64,000 nt of DNA from Pseudisothecium myosuroides (lineage: Eukaryota > Streptophyta > Bryopsida > Hypnales > Lembophyllaceae): assembly GCA_951799445.1 (NCBI GenBank), contig OX637292.1, positions 6,761,296 to 6,825,295 of the forward strand, written 5' to 3'. Under the pieces are notes generated by a model that worked only from the letters and a program-made list of their open reading frames with translations, made no database searches and was not told the DNA's origin. Shown here in pieces: positions 45,373-57,801 of the stretch (position 1 is the first letter of the stretch; every line of letters begins with the position of its first letter). A program made the position numbers and the translations under genes.

Positions 45373-46520
45373 ATGCGCACATAGTGATGATGTGGTTTGG
45401 ATCAATGGTGCATTTTGGGATGCCCACTTTAGATAAAATTTTGCATAAATTTAACTTCATTTTGGATTGAATTAACCTTAAAACGGTGATGCAACTCTAT
45501 AAAGCGGTGATGAATGGTCAAACATGCCTTGATCTCATTGTAAAATGGATGATTTTCATCCAATTTGGGAGGGAGGGAGAAATTCTTTGATTGTCTATGC
45601 ATCAATTGGTGGTGGAAAACTCCTTGTTGAAGAACTTACTACAAAAAAAAATTGAGAAGAAGATGCTAAATCCATGGATTACAGAAGATGCCTTTCTACG
45701 GTGCATTTGGAAATGCCTACTTCCTGCGCTCTTCATTTGAATTTTAGCCTTTGAAATGATATTTTTTGAATTTAAATCCAACTAATGAAATAAAGCTTAT
45801 TAAATCTAGTTTCTATTCCAATTTAAAATTTTATTGTAGACATTTGAACTTTGGACCTATTACTATATTCTACCAATATTTAAGTATATGGTGAAATTTT
45901 TCAAAAATTTTGAGCTTATTTTGAATTTGATATAAATTTTCTTCTTTTCTTCTTCAAAAATTCATAATAATTCCAAATTTTCACAAATAACTCTGAAATT
46001 TTTATAACATCTAAAAGGCATGTGAATTAATCTTCAAAAAATTAAAATTAAAATTAAAATTAAAATCTATTCATTTTCAATGGAAAAATGAAGCAAACTG
46101 CAGAGAAAGATGTGATGTTTGACCACACAGTTACAGACTCTGATGTTTCAAAGTTAAAAACTAATGCAAATTAGCTATTGAAATTAAGTCAAGAAATAAC
46201 CAACCAACCACAAAATAGGGAAAAAAATTCTACATTTATCGAAACTTGAAATTGTTTTCAGCCAACCAATTTTGCTCCAAATTCCTTGATGCATGAGATT
46301 TTACTTTTCAATGCATTTTGAAGGTGAAATCATTGCAAGCCAACCAAATGATCTATACTCAGTTGCACTCCTTATAACGGTCCACCTCGGCTTGAACTTG
46401 TGAAACAATCTCCTTCCGGTCCCATTCAAGATTCCTTGCATATTGCTTCCACCAATGCATGGCTTTTACTTCTTTGGTTCAAAGCCAAAAAACTCAACCA
46501 TTACCCTCTAAGTGTTTTTG
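45373..46520. other. gene-free AT-rich stretch
   Basis: Contains an ATTAAA microsatellite near 46,043-46,070. No gene was recognised. Confidence 0.45.
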
Positions 46521-46524
46521 GGTG

Positions 46525-46809
46525 CACTAGAAGAAAACTGCATTGTAGTTGTCAAAAACTGCGTTGTACTCAACAAAAAGTATGGAATCGGTTTTGTTGA
46601 GTTCTCCCTTCGTAACGCAAAATTTTGCATTCTAATACAAAATTCTGCATTTTACCTGTCAAATTCTGTGTTGAAACGTTGAAATGCAGACTTTTGCGTT
46701 ACGAAGGGAGAACTCAACAAAACCGATTCCATACTTTTTGTTGAGCACAACGCAGTTTGTGTCAAGTGAAACGTAGATTTGACAAGTAAAACACAGTTTT
46801 CTTCTAGTG
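46525..46809. mobile_element. CACTA-type MITE
   Basis: A 285-bp element flanked by GTG (46522-46524 and 46810-46812). The ends CACTAGAAGAAAACTG are identical over 16 bp. Inner arms pair strongly, for example AAAAAGTATGGAATCGGTTT against AAACCGATTCCATACTTTTT, so nearly the whole element folds back. It shares the first 12 bp with the element at 19224-19387. Two overlapping frames in it are chance readings. Confidence 0.88.
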
Positions 46810-46849
46810 GTGTCTTCAATACATCTATACATTGCCTAAATATGGTATA

Positions 46850-47116
46850 CATTAGAGGAGATTCGAGAGGTCCAAGAGATTGTTTCGGGTTTGTTCTCTT
46901 GCTGTGAACCAACGTAGTCTTGTCAGAATAATAAAATTATTATTATTATTGTTACTAAAATTTTATTTATAAAAAAAATAATTAAAAAATAATTAAATAC
47001 TAACTTCAGACTTGGCACTCTCTCGACCACATCAAATTACAGTTCCCATGCCATTCCCATAGTTCCCACAGCCCGGGAACTCGCAGTCTTCCGGACCCCT
47101 TAAATATCCTCTAATG
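46850..47116. mobile_element. MITE, family F (copy F2)
   Basis: Ends CATTAGAGGAGATTCGAG and TTAAATATCCTCTAATG, an AT-rich centre, and the right-arm block CCACATCAAATTACAGTTCC then GGGAACTCG are shared with F1 and F3. The left arm is more diverged than in the other copies. Confidence 0.65.
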
Positions 47117-47119
47117 CAC

Positions 47120-49700
47120 AACCTTGCATGTGAATGATTTAATACATGTTCATTTTTTTTTTAAATTTGTTGAATGCGCGCCATGTACCCGGTCATGGCA
47201 AATGTGGACACGAGGGACAGACACATATAGACGTGGTGGGAGCAATACACGTATTTTTCTAGAAACACACACTTAAGCATGTTTGGCAGCCTCTCAATTC
47301 AATAGCGAGTGTCATAATATTTTTTTAGGAACAACATAAAATCAAGGGTTGTTTTATCTTCAATTTTGTAGTTCACATATTTGGTCAATACTTTAAGGAA
47401 TTTAGAGAATATGGGCCTCATATGAATGTATAGGACACAATGTGGCCCCTAAACCACTTAGGAGTTAAAGTCGCTAGTGGAAGTGCATATGAGAAAACTA
47501 TTGAGAGAACCACTTAGTTCAACAATGTGCCCCATTCCACCACATGGCGGTGAATTCCATTGACATCTCAAATGTGGTTTATACTAGTGAGTGAATCTAT
47601 TTATCAACTTTTTGTCAATAGTGATAGTAATGATGTTTGGTCAAAACCAGTGTTGCGCATGGATGTCATTGTAATCCAAATATCATCTTGGTTCTAAATA
47701 TTGTTATTCAGACCCTAGACTAAGCTAATTTCAAATGTATCATATTACCTTTGATATAAGTGTTGTAATAGTCACATTTAATTGAAGTACCAAGGCTATT
47801 AACCGACTTTGGAGGTTTCAATTTTTTAAAACCTAACCTCATACCATTACTATGAATGCAATCCAAAATGCTATAAAAATATCTTTAAGAACTTGGAATC
47901 TTCTAGTAGCTACAGTAGTCGATATGGGTACAAGTACTGCAATTCTTGAATTCCAATCCGAGTGGGAGAATCACAATAAGTAAATTAATTTTTTGTGATG
48001 CTCGAGGTTTGGAAAAAGTACAAGATCATGAAGTTCATTCCTTTTTGTAGTGTTGTGTTAGATTCTTGAGCTATATTTTCAAAACCCATAATTTTGCGGT
48101 TTATTCGTGTACAAGCTTGAGTACCAACACCCATGAATTAAAAATACCAATCAACCATTCAACAATTGGGCAGTCTTGGATGATACCATTAGACACACCA
48201 ACCTAGTATACATTTCCAATAGCTGAAACTGATAACAATACATTGATGTCCACAAGGCATTCCTAATTTTATTGATACTACACCTTTATTCAAATACACT
48301 CTGGAACTACTGTAGTAGCCTCAAGCTCAATGATACCCTTTGAAAATGAATATCATTACCTGTCTTGTTTGGTATCTCCCAAACCCAATCCAACCCCAAC
48401 ACTGGTCAAAACATGTCCGGTTTTTTATTGTTTTGTTTTTATTGTCCACTTGCCCGCCCGGGTCGCTTGCAGCTGGGTTCGTGTTACTCTTTTTTTTCTT
48501 GAGGTACCTTTACTTGTGTCCAAAACAAAACAAAACTGTCTGGTTGGAAAATTGAAGGCTCCGTCCTTGAAATCTTGAAAGAATTTGTTTTGAATTGATG
48601 ACAGCACCACTGGTTTCCTGAAATCATGAAACATGGAACATGCAACTGAAAACTTTCTGAATCTGTGCATGTGCTTGGGGTGCACTTGACCAGTGACATG
48701 TGAGTCCAAAGAATCTCAATACATCCAAGTCATTGTTAAAAGGACCAAGGAGACCACTTTGGACTTTCTGAGAATTTGGGCAGGTTTTGTTCACTTCATA
48801 CCTTGGAATTTTTGCATGAATTTTCTGGGATGGATGCTAATCACCCTAATCTACACATGAAGCTTTGTATTATGTCATTTTGATAAATATTGCAAAAGTT
48901 AGAAGGATTTTTTAAATTTCAATGTCAAATCAGGCAACAAAAAACATATCCTAAAAAAAAAAAGTTGACTTCTTTTGGATTTTATAGATTGATACCTACT
49001 CAAAAAAAGATTCAAACCATTTGATTTCAAGTGATGATAGAGGTGAAAGTTACAAGGAGTGTTATTTTTTGTGGGCAATGAAGATAGAAAAAACATATAA
49101 ACTGTCATCTTTTGCACTCAATTTCAAATAAATTCAAATAAAAGAAGAAGAAGAATGCCAATTATTTACTAAAACATTCTCACCATTGGGATTAGCAATT
49201 GCAATGTTAATTTCATGTAAAAGCTATTAGCAGTTTCATTTCTTTGTCTCTAGCTACCAACCCATCGCGTTCGAGCCTTGTACTAAAACTCTAAGCCTAT
49301 CAATACAACTCCGGCTTTTCCTTGGCTTACTTTGCTATGCAAATTGATCAACCCATACGCCACATACCTCATTAATAAACGTGCGTAATACCTCCTTTCA
49401 TTTTGTTTTCCTTTGTGCACACTAATAAACGTGGAGAAAGGAAAATCAATTGATTGGGCAACAGATCAAAACAACTGCTCATGTGTCCTTGTTGTGTAAA
49501 CTCCTCGTACCAGTATTCACCCAAGGTCATCTGAAACACTCCTGCTGAGTATGCAGAGAGTGACACACACACAATCCGGTAGAAGCATGAGCCCAACACG
49601 CCTTCATACACAAAGAACTGCAACCAACCCTTTCATTAACGCTTAGAGCATCTCCACTGTTACACAGCCAAAATGGCATGCCCAAGCAGCTTGACCAGGT
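47120..49700. other. gene-free stretch
   Basis: About 2.6 kb without a recognisable gene. Opposing short frames at 48330-48709, 48899-49117 and 49372-49623 have no domain. TTAGAGCATCTCCACTG at about 49,644 resembles a plant MITE end, with no partner identified. Confidence 0.45.
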
Positions 49701-49708
49701 TCATTCAG

Positions 49709-49930
49709 ATGGGTACACCCAAAACTGCCATTTTTTGCTACTGAGCCTAATTACTATTACTAGATTGGTCAGATTTTCATATGTTCTTGTTGGCAAGTGA
49801 AAGGAGGTTCCAACGCACCAGAGAACGTGGCATTTGGAGACTGTATGCAAAAGTTATTAAGGAACAAAATTTGGTTCTAAAATGGTTTCCTCCACATAGG
49901 TACAGAATTGATCTTGAAAATGTACACGGA
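49709..49930. repeat. dispersed repeat E (copy 3)
   Basis: Closely matches the first unit at 44,896 (TTTTTGCTACTGAGCC, AGGAGGTTCCAACGCACC, AAATGGTTTCCTCCACATAG). Confidence 0.7.
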
Positions 49931-50577
49931 GTAAAGATGGTGGTTTAAGGCCAATGGCACATTTGGGTGTGCCTATCTTATTTCAATATGTGGGATGAGT
50001 TGGGCTACTTCCCCACTGATGCCTGGTGTCATGGCTTAGCAAAAGTTGCACAAAATAGTGAAATTTGGTTGCCCCTCACTAATTTCTCAACATTCTACAC
50101 TATAGAAATATGTACTATTAGTGTAGAAAGATGCAATAATGGAAGTATTATATGTGTTGCATGGGTTGGTACACTAGTTCTTGGCCCAGGTTTAAAGAAT
50201 TGCATGCGTCTCCGTGTGGACGAGCAATGAGTCATGAAGTAACTTCTTTGGACAAGGCAACCTAATTGTTAAGGCAACCTAATTTCACTATTTTGTGTAA
50301 ATTTAATCAAAGTGAATGTTGAAATTAGACTGTTGTTTGAGTCGAGGGAGTTATTGCAAATTTGTCTTGAGTTCTAGAGTCACTATTCACTACAAATTTA
50401 GACTTCTAGACAAGAAATAGAGTATTGTCATGAGAATGCTCTTTGGAATTCAAGTAGTGAATCAAATGGAGCAGACACAATATGATGGCGTTCAAAAGTT
50501 TGATTTTTGAGGGGCCCAAGGTTGGGCATATAGTGCACCAAGCTAGGCCTTCTTACAATGAAACAGTGGCAATGCTT
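49931..50577. other. gene-free stretch
   Basis: The 87-codon frame at 49967-50230 has no recognisable domain. Nothing else was seen. Confidence 0.4.
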
Positions 50578-50581
50578 TTAA

Positions 50582-51897
50582 CCCCTAAACTTTTAAAAGT
50601 TATAGTTCTTGAAATGCACTAAAAAGTCAATTTTTTGAGGTAATTGAGACATTTAGCCTTATAATGATTCGGAAGTAAAAAAGTGGTCAATGGATGACTT
50701 TTTAGATCACTATAGAAATGAAGAATGCACCTATTGGTCAGAAAACCATATCCTTTTTGAATGACTACCTTTGTTATAGGTTGATGTCTATAGATGATTA
50801 AAGGCCAAGATAAGTGCAGTCATAATTTTCATGAATTGTAACTAAGCAAACAATTATTAAAATATAAGTTGTTTTATCAAATCTTGATAACATGCAAAAG
50901 AATTCAAATGCTTTCTAGCAAGCGTCTTTGAGACAACTTATAAATAATTTATGAATTTTTAAAGTCTTATCAATATGTATATCCAAATTTACACTTGCTA
51001 AGCTTTCACAATTAGACTATGATGTTGTGATTGTGTACAATCAATATCCAAGTTTTGGCAAGGGTTTCAGTGTTGCTTTTGGATCCAAATGTAGGTGTCT
51101 CATTTTGGAGAGTGATGATTATAGGTATACGTACATTTATCTAGATGTATATACAATAGCAAAAGAAAGCCACATGTTCATGATGATGGTTTTTTTTTTT
51201 TTTTTTACCCATTCACCCAAATTTGAAAGTCACAACTTCATTCTAGTTTGTAAAAAATAAATATAAATCAAGGATCAAGTTCAATTTAAAACTTAAATGC
51301 TCAAGGAATACAATATAGACCAAGATGTGTTGTAAAATACAACTTCTTAAAAACCTTTTTGATGTTTGCATCAAAAGAGAAGATTTTAGGCTGTCAAGAT
51401 TATAAATTATTCTTAGTGTTAAGTTTTGAAAAATATTTATAGATATCTTTGAAATCTTTTTTGAAGCAATTTTTTTTGGAATTTGCCAAAAATGAAATTA
51501 TTTATTTAAATCATCTGATTTTTGTGGTTGAATACAATAGAATTTTGATTGATTTGTCCAAAAAATATATGATAAAAAAAATCTAAAATCTTCTTTCAAT
51601 TTTCAATAACATTCAACAAACATTAAGACATTTGAATACATATATAGGGAACAATTTTCAAACACCTATTTAAACACTTATAAATGTGATAATGTAATTA
51701 CAGTTCAATAATTTTTTGTTCTTTGTAATATTTCACAGCTTAGTTTCAAATGCCTTTGATCCACACTCATCAGGTAGGTGGGCTCAGGATGCAACGGTGA
51801 ATTTCTCCCTAACATCGTAGGTTACAAATTATTGTACATTCTGTAAGGTGTGCTAGAAGTTTGTCTTTCTTCCTGTTTTCTTCATGATCCGTAGGGG
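50582..51897. mobile_element. candidate long TTAA-flanked element (family D)
   Basis: CCCCTAAAC after TTAA (50578-50581) and GTAGGGG before TTAA (51898-51901) could bound a 1,316-bp element. Only about 6 bp of the ends are complementary (CCCCTA/TAGGGG) and the body is unlike the other families. Pairing of two unrelated ends is possible. No transposase-like frame inside. Confidence 0.35.
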
Positions 51898-51901
51898 TTA
51901 A

Positions 51902-52757
51902 GGAGCAAAATTGTTGTTGACATCAATCTCTTCTCTTAAGATAATTTGGATTGAAAATTTTGAATAATCTTCCTTGTTTTTTTTCAGTTTTCAAAACTTT
52001 CATCAATTGAAATTTAACACCTTAGAGTCTTTGGTAGGGAGGGGAATGTAGATCTAGAGCTTTTTAGAGATTAGAATTTGGAGTTTTAGTATTTAGTATT
52101 TAAGATATTTATTGTTATCTAAAATCCTAGACCTCCACACTAAATTAGATGAATGTTGGATGAAATGTTGGATGAATGTCATCTAATTAGTATTTGACTC
52201 AATTTTAGATGGAAATAGGATGAATGTAGGCTGAAGTGAAATGAAAGTAGAAGGAAGTTGGATGATAGTTTTACTATTTGAGATAGGATAAAAAGATAAT
52301 AGACCACATTTTATTCATTTTATCTGATATATTACAAATTTTCATTTAATTGCGCTTCACAAATTCATGTAATTTCAAATTAGTGCAAGTTAGAGTAGAC
52401 TTTTATGTACTAGAATTTGCCATTTTTGCCAGAAAGACAAAAAAAATCCAAAATTATATATAAAAGTGTGAAACTTTTACAAGAAAAAAATTATAATTGT
52501 AGGCTGGCACACTTTTAGGAGGAAACTTATGAAAAGTGGGGAAGGCAAGTTTTTGATTTTCCAAAAAACTATTTTAAACAATAGACTTGAACTTTTGGAT
52601 TGTTTTTAGTTTGACAACAAGGCAAATATACTCCTCAAATGTACTTTTTTCTTATTCAAATAGAAGTGAAAGTCTCGTGGAACTCGTCAAAGGCAATTCT
52701 GACTCTAGGAAACTTAAAAATCAATTTTCGGACATGGTATAGAAGTTTGCTCTTACT
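51902..52757. other. gene-free AT-rich stretch
   Basis: A locally repetitive GGATGAA / TTGGATGA region lies at 52,150-52,270. No gene was recognised. Confidence 0.45.
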
Positions 52758-52761
52758 TTAA

Positions 52762-53677
52762 CCCCTAAAGTTCCAAGGCCTATTTTCTGCCAAAAAACAC
52801 TCAAAACTGCCATTTCTATAGCAAAGAGTAAAAAAAAATTTATTGTTTTTTTTTCACATCTGACCGTAGGATCTTACACCTAATTGGTATGAGAATGTGT
52901 GGAAAAAATTTCAGAATTTTTGACCGCACAGATTGCAAGATATCTGCGTTTAAAGTGGAAAAAACAAGTTTTTCAGCACATTGCGGGACCAGATTTTTTG
53001 ACTTTAAACATTTTTAACTTAAAATTTTTGCACTACAACGTTTTGAGCTTTAAATCTTTATAGTGGAGAATTGAGTTGAGATTCTAGGAAAAAAAAAAAT
53101 TCAAAAAAACTTAATTATCATTTTAAAAAAAATTGTTAAGTAGAAGTAGGTACAAGATAGAAGGAAAATCTAAAATATTCATATATTTTAGATGAAATTA
53201 AAATGCACTAATCCCAATGGTGAGATTGTTCTAGCAAGTAAACTAAACCATTCCAAAAAAAAAAATTGAAAAATTACAAAAATTGCATTCCGAAATGCAT
53301 CCTACAAGTTATTTTTTTCAAGAAGATGCTCTAACTGCCCGAAAAACAAGAATGTCCATAACTTCCTCATAACAAATCCAAATGGGATGAATCAAAGCTT
53401 TCCAGATAGACAAAAATATAATCTAAAAGAAAAGAAATATTAAAAAAAATATTTCAAAATTGTGCAATTTTTTTTTGCTGCACCCCGTCCCCATGCATTC
53501 CAAGAAATGGCATAATTTCTCGCTCAAAGGTCCGATTTCAAATTTTTTTTTTGCCACGTACCTCTTTCAATTCTTCATGTTCACAAAAAGTTTCAAAAAA
53601 TTAGGAAAAAATTTCAGCCCGTAGGTACCTGCCCCAAGTCCCATTTGTCCCCCGAACGGACAATGGTCCTTTAGGGG
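52762..53677 (-). mobile_element. TTAA-flanked element, family A (copy A5)
   Basis: A 916-bp element between TTAA (52758-52761) and TTAA (53678-53681). The left end is CCCCTAAAGTTCCAAGGCC, with GTTCC where other copies have GGACC, so this end has decayed. The right end is CAATGGTCCTTTAGGGG. It carries the A2-type end module (ATTCCAAGAAATGGCATAAT, GCCACGTACCTC). Confidence 0.88.
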
Positions 53678-53681
53678 TTAA

Positions 53682-54520
53682 TTACTGTGGAGCTTACTAC
53701 ACTAATAATGATATTTTTTTTGTTGCCTGCACTATTTGCTTTAAGTATATTCAGTTTTTATTCTTGATGAATTATTGTACCAAGAGTATAGATTTCAACA
53801 CTATTTGAAGACAAGGAATGTAGTTAGCAAAAATATTCATTGAAGGTAAGAACTTATAGCATTTAAAAATCAATTAGTAAAGGCAACACTAAACATTGTT
53901 ATTATCCTGGTGTAATTGAATTACCTTCTGTAGTAATTATTATTCAATTCTTGCATTTTTTCCTAGAGGAGGAAATTTCCAGACCTTGCAATGAATGCAA
54001 AGTTGCCATTTATGTAAACCATTGGTGGGAAAATGTCTTGTTCTTTTTCCAGGCGGATTTTGCACTATAAATAGGTTTCTTGTTCAATTACACCATTTTG
54101 CCAACGCAAGCGAGCCGATTATGCAATTTTCATCCAATCTTGTTTTGTTCATCATGTTTTGTTCATCCCCCTCCCTGCGGTTCACGCCAGGCAATGCTGC
54201 TTGCCATCAAGAATTTCTTGAAAAAAACTTGCCTCCCCTTCGGACTCCGCCCTCCTTGTCAATGTTTTTTTTTTTTTTTTGAGAAATCCTCTTCTACTCA
54301 GACATTACCCAATACTACTCTGCCCCAAAATAATTCCGTGGTTTGTAAACACTAGTTAAAATAAGCCTCAGATTTTGTCCAAAAAAAAAATGGTACCATG
54401 TGCTTATAGTATGTTACAATATCATATACTTGTAGTATGCATACCATTATAGTACTGGTTTGTGAGAAATTGTTATCTACATATTTATTTTTTCTAGTGC
54501 AATTCCAAACTGAGCTTACT
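53682..54520. other. gene-free stretch
   Basis: Overlapping frames at 53995-54282 and 54080-54355 read through a CT-rich and poly-T region and have no domain. Confidence 0.4.
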
Positions 54521-54524
54521 TTAA

Positions 54525-55101
54525 CCCCTAAAGGACCAAGGCATTTTCTGGCTCCAAAACCACTGAAAACTGCCATTTCTGCTGCAATCACTCCCTAAAC
54601 CAAAAAAAACTTTTAGAATCTAACCGTAGGATCTTGTAGTTCACTTGTCTCAGATCATGTGGTGAAAATTTCATGAAGTTTGACCGTATGGATTGAAAGA
54701 TATTAGCATTTGAAGTTGGAAAAAGAAGTTTTTTTGAAGAAGATACTTTAATTGCCCGAAAAACAAGATTGCTCATAACTTTCTCATTCTGAGTCCAAAT
54801 AGAATGAATAAAAGCTTCAAATATAGACAAAAACATGATCTTTCAGAAAAAAATAAAAAATAAAAAAAAATTCATTTTTTTGTGGGTTTTTTTTTTCTGC
54901 CCGGCGAACAGCTTTTTGGGCTTAGGGTGGCATAACTTTTGCTCCCAGGCACCAATTGGAAAAAAAAAATTATATTTTTAGAAAGCTACTAACATTCCCT
55001 ATCTTCAAAAAAAAATTCAAAAAATCAGGTCAAACTTTGAGGTCACACGAGCCTGCCCGAAATCCCGAAAGTCCCCTAAGGGGACTTTGGTCCTTAAGGG
55101 G
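54525..55101 (-). mobile_element. TTAA-flanked element, family B (copy B2), internally deleted
   Basis: A 577-bp element between TTAA (54521-54524) and TTAA (55102-55105). The ends are CCCCTAAAGGACCAAGGCAT and TTGGTCCTTAAGGGG. It is collinear with B1 except for a missing middle section of about 340 bp. The breakpoint lies at GTTTTTTTGAA, a motif that flanks the missing section in B1. It shares its right TTAA with copy A6. Confidence 0.88.
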
Positions 55102-55105
55102 TTAA

Positions 55106-56027
55106 CCCCTAAAGGACCGGCATGCGTTTTTTGGGCATATAGAAATTTTGGGCAGGTCCGTGTGACTAGAGATTTACATATTTTAAGCTGAAATTTTAAT
55201 AGAAGGTGGGCGCGAGGAATATCTTTCATATGCACTAAATTTCAGCACATTTGGAAATAGGAGTCAAATATGTTACTTTTTTTCATAACTGGGCAGTCCG
55301 GGCAGCAAGAAAAATTTGGCAAAAATTTGATTTTTTTTTTTAAATATTTTTTTTCTTTTAGATTATATTTTTGTCTATCTGGAAAGCTTTGATTCATTTC
55401 ATTTGGATTTGTTATGAAACAATTAGGGACATTCTTGTTTTTTGGGCAGTTAGAGCATCTTCTTGAAAAAAATAACTTGTAGGATTCATTTCTAAATGCT
55501 ATTTTTGAAATTTAAAAAAAATAAAAATTCTCATGGTTTAGTTTACTTGCTAGAACAATCTCACCATTGGGATTAGTGTATTTTAATTCCATCTAAAATA
55601 TATTAATGTTTTAGATTTTCCTTCTATCTCGTACCTACTTCTACTTAATAATTTTTTTAGGAATGATAATTAATTTTTTTTGAATATTTTTTTTTTCTCT
55701 AGACTCTCAACTCAATTCTCCACTAGAAAGATTTGAAGCACAAAACTCTGTAGTGCAAAAGTTTTAAGTGCAAAATGTTTAAAGTCAAAAAATCTAGTCC
55801 CGCAATGTGCTGAAATACTTGTTTTTTCCACTTTAAACGCAGATATCTTGCAATCTGAGTGGTCAAAAATTCTGAAATTTTTTCCACACATTCTCATACT
55901 AGTTAGGTGTAAGATCCTACGGTTAGATGTGCAAAAAAAGACATTTTTCATTTTTTTTTACTCCTTGCTATAGAAATGGCAGTTTTGATGGTTTTTTGGC
56001 AGAAAAAAAGCCTTGGGCCTTTAGGGG
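55106..56027 (+). mobile_element. TTAA-flanked element, family A (copy A6), hybrid left end
   Basis: A 922-bp element between the shared TTAA (55102-55105) and TTAA (56028-56031). The right two-thirds match family A (TTCTGAAATTTTTTCCACAC, CTATAGAAATGGCAGTTTT). The left end, CCCCTAAAGGACCGGCATGC, followed by TTTTGGGCATATAG, is unlike the other modules and lacks the GTCCC hairpin. It abuts B2 on a single TTAA. Confidence 0.88.
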
Positions 56028-56031
56028 TTAA

Positions 56032-57698
56032 CCAATGTTTTCAAACCATGGAATTATTTTGGGGCAGAGTAGTACATAACATTGTATACCCAGTCTTCCC
56101 CTTGCTCGGACAAAGATGCGTCGGAGGGACTTATCAGATAATTCAAGGATTGGGTTTTCTGCACAGCCCTCACTCAATAAGACAAATTTTGTTCACTGTA
56201 GAGGTCCCCCTTTTCAAGGACGCCAAAGGCCCCCCTGCGGCCCTGCCTGCCTGCCTCATTGCTAAACAATGTGATGTCAGAGCTGCTGCAGCCCCAACCC
56301 AAAGGCCCAAACATACCATATCCCTCCTCCTCCGCCCACGAAAGGACCCCGCAAGTGCGTTCACCACCTCCTTCCGCACCGGATTCAAAATCCCCAACCG
56401 ACGACGGAGGAACTTCTGCAGCGCCTCAAAACTCCAGACCAGTACTAGAACCAGAGGTGCATTGGAAACTCAAAGCAAGCAAGTGGAGGCGGGTTGGGGA
56501 AGAAGGCAGCCAGCCGGCCTAAAACCAATGGATTAAACCCTAATCGGTCTACCATTGCAGACAACAGCACCATCACCACCGCCACCATCGCCTGCAACCA
56601 GCTCAGAGATCACGTTCTTCGTCACATATCGCTTTCACTGCGCCGATTGTCGATTGCACGCTTTTTCATGGCAACGATCGTCAGCCTCACGTGGACGTGG
56701 TTGGGGTGTCTGGGCGGTTGTATGGAATGCCCTTAAGCTTAATGAGCTTCCCCTTGCAATTGCGAACAAGAGCTCACTGCAGGGGCATTAATTGGATTAG
56801 AGAGACGAAATGGGAGAGAGAGAGTGATCGCATTAGATTAGTTCTTAAGCTCGGCGATTGTGTGCAGAAGCGTGTGAATCGTGGGTACTCGATTAGGCTA
56901 TCTGACCCACTACAGTAGCTAATTCGGTTGGCATTTGCGAAGCGGTTTTGGAATTGCTTGTGGGGCATGTTTGAGAGTCACGCTTTGTTTGTGAGCTAGG
57001 CGCGGCGAGTGAGTGAGTGAGTGGGTGGGTTATTGAGTGACGGTTGCTCTTAGGTTTTTACTTAATGAGAACGTCAAATGGTGGATTTTAGTCACGGTGT
57101 GCGCTCAGAGCTGGTGCGTGCAGAGTGAGGGGAGGTTGCAGATATTGAGACAGGGGTACCGGTTGGAACGTTTGTACTGTTGGTGAGATCTGTGGCTTGA
57201 GCGTCGCGTAGTACTGGAAGTCTGGGACTGTCAGTGACTGGAAAGGAGTACTGCAGTACGTACGGGTTGGCTTGGGCTTGACTGCTTGAGGGGTTTTCAG
57301 GGACAGGCGGTATTTATTTTGTGTTTTGAGGTTGTTTGAGCGTTTCGACGACGTCTGGTAGTCGGGAAGAGCGCAGCGTTAATTATCTTGAAATTGCGAG
57401 TGAGCTGAGCGCAAGGGAAGAATTTTTTTTTCAGTATTTCTTGAAGTCGTTTACTGTAATTAGTGTTGGAGAAGGAAAAGAAGCGGAAGATTGAGAGCTG
57501 GTGAAAATTTCTCGATTGTGGGTTGAGGCGTAGTTTTGAAAATGACAAGTCATTGGCCTTCGATTGCCAGGCTGCATAGTAGCACACTTGGAATGAACAT
57601 TCTCTTTTATTCACCGACTTTTTAAGAGAAGCTGAGGATTGGATTGATCGAGTGTCTTGAGCAAAGGAATTGACAAGCAGCGGAGATTCGAATATCAT
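56032..57698. promoter_or_regulatory. GC-rich upstream and 5' UTR region of the At5g65660-like gene
   Basis: Base composition rises sharply after the MITE. GT-rich runs (GTGAGTGAGTGAGTGGGTGG near 57,007) and a lack of good coding signal suggest promoter and 5' leader sequence. One Pro/Ser-rich frame (about 56,260-56,522, ending WKLKASKWRRVGEEGSQPA) could be an exon of another gene but has no known domain. The minus-strand frame 57297-57917 opposes the real gene and is rejected. No TATA box was assigned. Confidence 0.4.
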
Positions 57699-57737
57699 AT
57701 GGCTGACCCTCCCTTTGTTCAATCTGGAGAAGATTAA
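57699..57737 (+). other. upstream open reading frame in the 5' leader
   Basis: ATG GCT GAC starts a 12-codon frame ending in TAA at 57735-57737, about 65 bases before the main ATG. Such short uORFs commonly lower translation of the downstream frame. Its presence in the mRNA depends on the unmapped transcription start. Confidence 0.35.
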
Positions 57738-57801
57738 AAGAATTCTCGTGATCGGATACCTATTCTTTTGGCTTCTACTCAATTGCGGAGTAGCGAATGC
57801 A

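Noticed and set aside
55976..56536. 186-codon plus-strand frame
   Set aside because: It starts inside MITE A6 and runs across its terminus and TTAA, so it cannot be an original gene; no domain in the remainder.
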